Shown piece after piece: positions 14,236 to 14,836 of a DNA stretch of 14,836 bases; position 1 is the first letter of the stretch; each line of letters opens with the position of its first letter. Origin of the DNA: an uncultured Rothia sp. (GTDB lineage: Bacteria; Actinomycetota; Actinomycetes; Actinomycetales; Micrococcaceae); assembly GCF_937976295.1 (NCBI RefSeq), contig NZ_CALJRY010000006.1, positions 1 through 14,836 on the forward strand, read 5' to 3'. The notes beneath the pieces were generated by a model, which did no database searches, was not told where the DNA came from, and worked only from the letters and a program-made list of their open reading frames with translations. The position numbers were made by a program, and so were the translations under genes.

Positions 14236-14532
14236 GACCACCTCTCCGTGACGTGTTTTTGGAGGCTTCTTTTTCGCACTCCACCTCCTATAGTTTAGCC
14301 CCTTATGATACCTCCGCGTGACCGTTTGGGTGGGGGTTTGCGCTATCTCTTCAGGTATTTTCGACTTTCTGGAGGCTGTGTTGAGCTACTGGCGTAGCTT
14401 TCTGGGTTGGGTTGCGCCTGTGGATTTGCTCTGGAGTAGGCGCAAGAGGATGCCTGTGCGCCGCTATACCGCTGGGTGTTAGGCGGATGCGTGGCGTGTG
14501 TGGGCGGGAAACTTTTCGGTGCGTTAGATTTC
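14236..14532. other. Upstream region of the holin-like gene; no gene recognised
   Basis: The short open frames here have no family-like features or ribosome binding sites. For the holin-like gene, TATCAT and TAAACT on the minus strand near 14294-14311 are possible -10 elements without a good -35. Two small inverted repeats occur: AGCTAC-tggc-GTAGCT (14384-14399) and TTGCGCCT/AGGCGCAA (14412-14445). Confidence 0.4.
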
Positions 14533-14562
14533 ACATTTTTGCGGGGTACATTTTTGCGGGGT
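14533..14562. repeat. Perfect 15-bp tandem duplication
   Basis: ACATTTTTGCGGGGT occurs twice, back to back (14533-14547 and 14548-14562), without a mismatch. It lies immediately before the hairpin-rich block that fills the end of the window. Confidence 0.85.
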
Positions 14563-14836
14563 GAGGTATCTTTGCCTCGCCGAGGGCGTAAGCCCGAGGG
14601 GTTACTGCTTCACGACGTGGCGAGAACGTTCCGACTGGACTCGAACTAGCGAGGCGAAGATTTTCCGAGCGCGCGAGGAACCAAAAATCTTTGCTTCCGC
14701 CTACAAACCCCTGTTGCTCTGGACTCGAACCAGACGGAACCCGAAGGGAGCGCCCCAGCGCTCACGTAGGGTGGAGTGGTTACTGGTTCGAGTCTGAGGA
14801 ACAGATAAAGCAAGAACCCCCAAGGCGAAGCCTTGG
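14560..14836. repeat. Hairpin-rich noncoding block, function unknown
   Basis: At least six short stems follow each other: GGTGAGG/CCTCGCC (14560-14581), GGGC-GTAA-GCCC (14584-14595, GNRA-type loop), a GCGAAGATTTT/AAAATCTTTGC long-range pair (about 14653-14693), TCTGG-ACTCGAA-CCAGA (14718-14734), CCC-GAA-GGG (14740-14748) with GAGCGC-ccca-GCGCTC (14748-14763), and CCAAGGC-gaa-GCCTTGG (14820-14836), which is preceded by CCC and cut by the window end. The last is probably a terminator. A 78-codon frame crosses the block, but it is composed of these repeats and is not called as a gene. It could be a structured RNA, a mobile palindromic repeat or decayed tRNA-like sequence. Confidence 0.5.

Noticed and set aside
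14561..14797. 78-codon plus-strand open frame starting GTG
   Set aside because: It is made of the hairpin and repeat sequence of the block (EAKIF/EPKIF, WTRT twice), has no ribosome binding site and matches no known fold. It is more likely a noncoding repeat that happens to be open.
14718..14813. Possible tRNA with a long variable arm on the minus strand
   Set aside because: A T-arm and an imperfect 7-bp acceptor pairing can be drawn, but no D-arm or anticodon arm exists, so it is not a functional tRNA.

Overview
The window reads as a chromosomal stretch of a high-GC actinobacterium. The gene order rpsB-tsf-pyrH-frr-cdsA-(DivIVA-repeat protein)-dxr, with a divergent M23-type peptidase-like gene upstream of rpsB, is typical of Actinobacteria. 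The moderate GC content for that phylum, the protein sequences and the P/A/Q-rich membrane proteins suggest a Micrococcaceae member close to Rothia (for example R. mucilaginosa). The genus is an inference from familiarity, not from a search.

Layout. Positions 110-7100 (minus strand) hold a housekeeping cluster. Reading in the direction of transcription, it runs from a promoter near 7101, through a leader of about 250 nt, to rpsB (ribosomal protein S2), tsf (EF-Ts), pyrH (UMP kinase), frr (ribosome recycling factor), cdsA (CDP-diacylglycerol synthase), a DivIVA-repeat protein and dxr (first committed step of the MEP isoprenoid pathway). Hairpins split it into likely sub-operons: rpsB-tsf, pyrH, frr-cdsA, the DivIVA-repeat gene, and dxr. 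It combines translation factors, pyrimidine nucleotide supply, phospholipid and isoprenoid precursor synthesis, and a cell-pole or septum-type protein.

Positions 7107-7274 form a divergent intergenic region with two perfect TTATCCACA DnaA boxes facing each other. Positions 7275-8012 (plus strand) encode a secreted LytM/M23-fold protein whose metal-binding HxH motif is missing. Convergent to it, 8164-11389 (minus strand) is a tightly coupled pair: a P/A/Q-tailed multi-pass membrane protein followed, one base after its stop, by a large lipoprotein that also has a C-terminal membrane helix and a Q/A/P-rich cytoplasmic tail. This pair is the best candidate here for an undescribed envelope system.

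Positions 11614-14235 (minus strand) carry a CAT-anticodon tRNA (Ile2-like) with a strong terminator, a GT4 glycosyltransferase, and a holin-superfamily membrane protein with a coiled coil. Positions 14236-14836 contain no convincing gene, but do contain a perfect 15-bp tandem duplication and a roughly 275-bp block dense in hairpins, including a motif that looks like a tRNA T-arm on the minus strand. No CRISPR array, insertion sequence, rRNA or phage module was seen.
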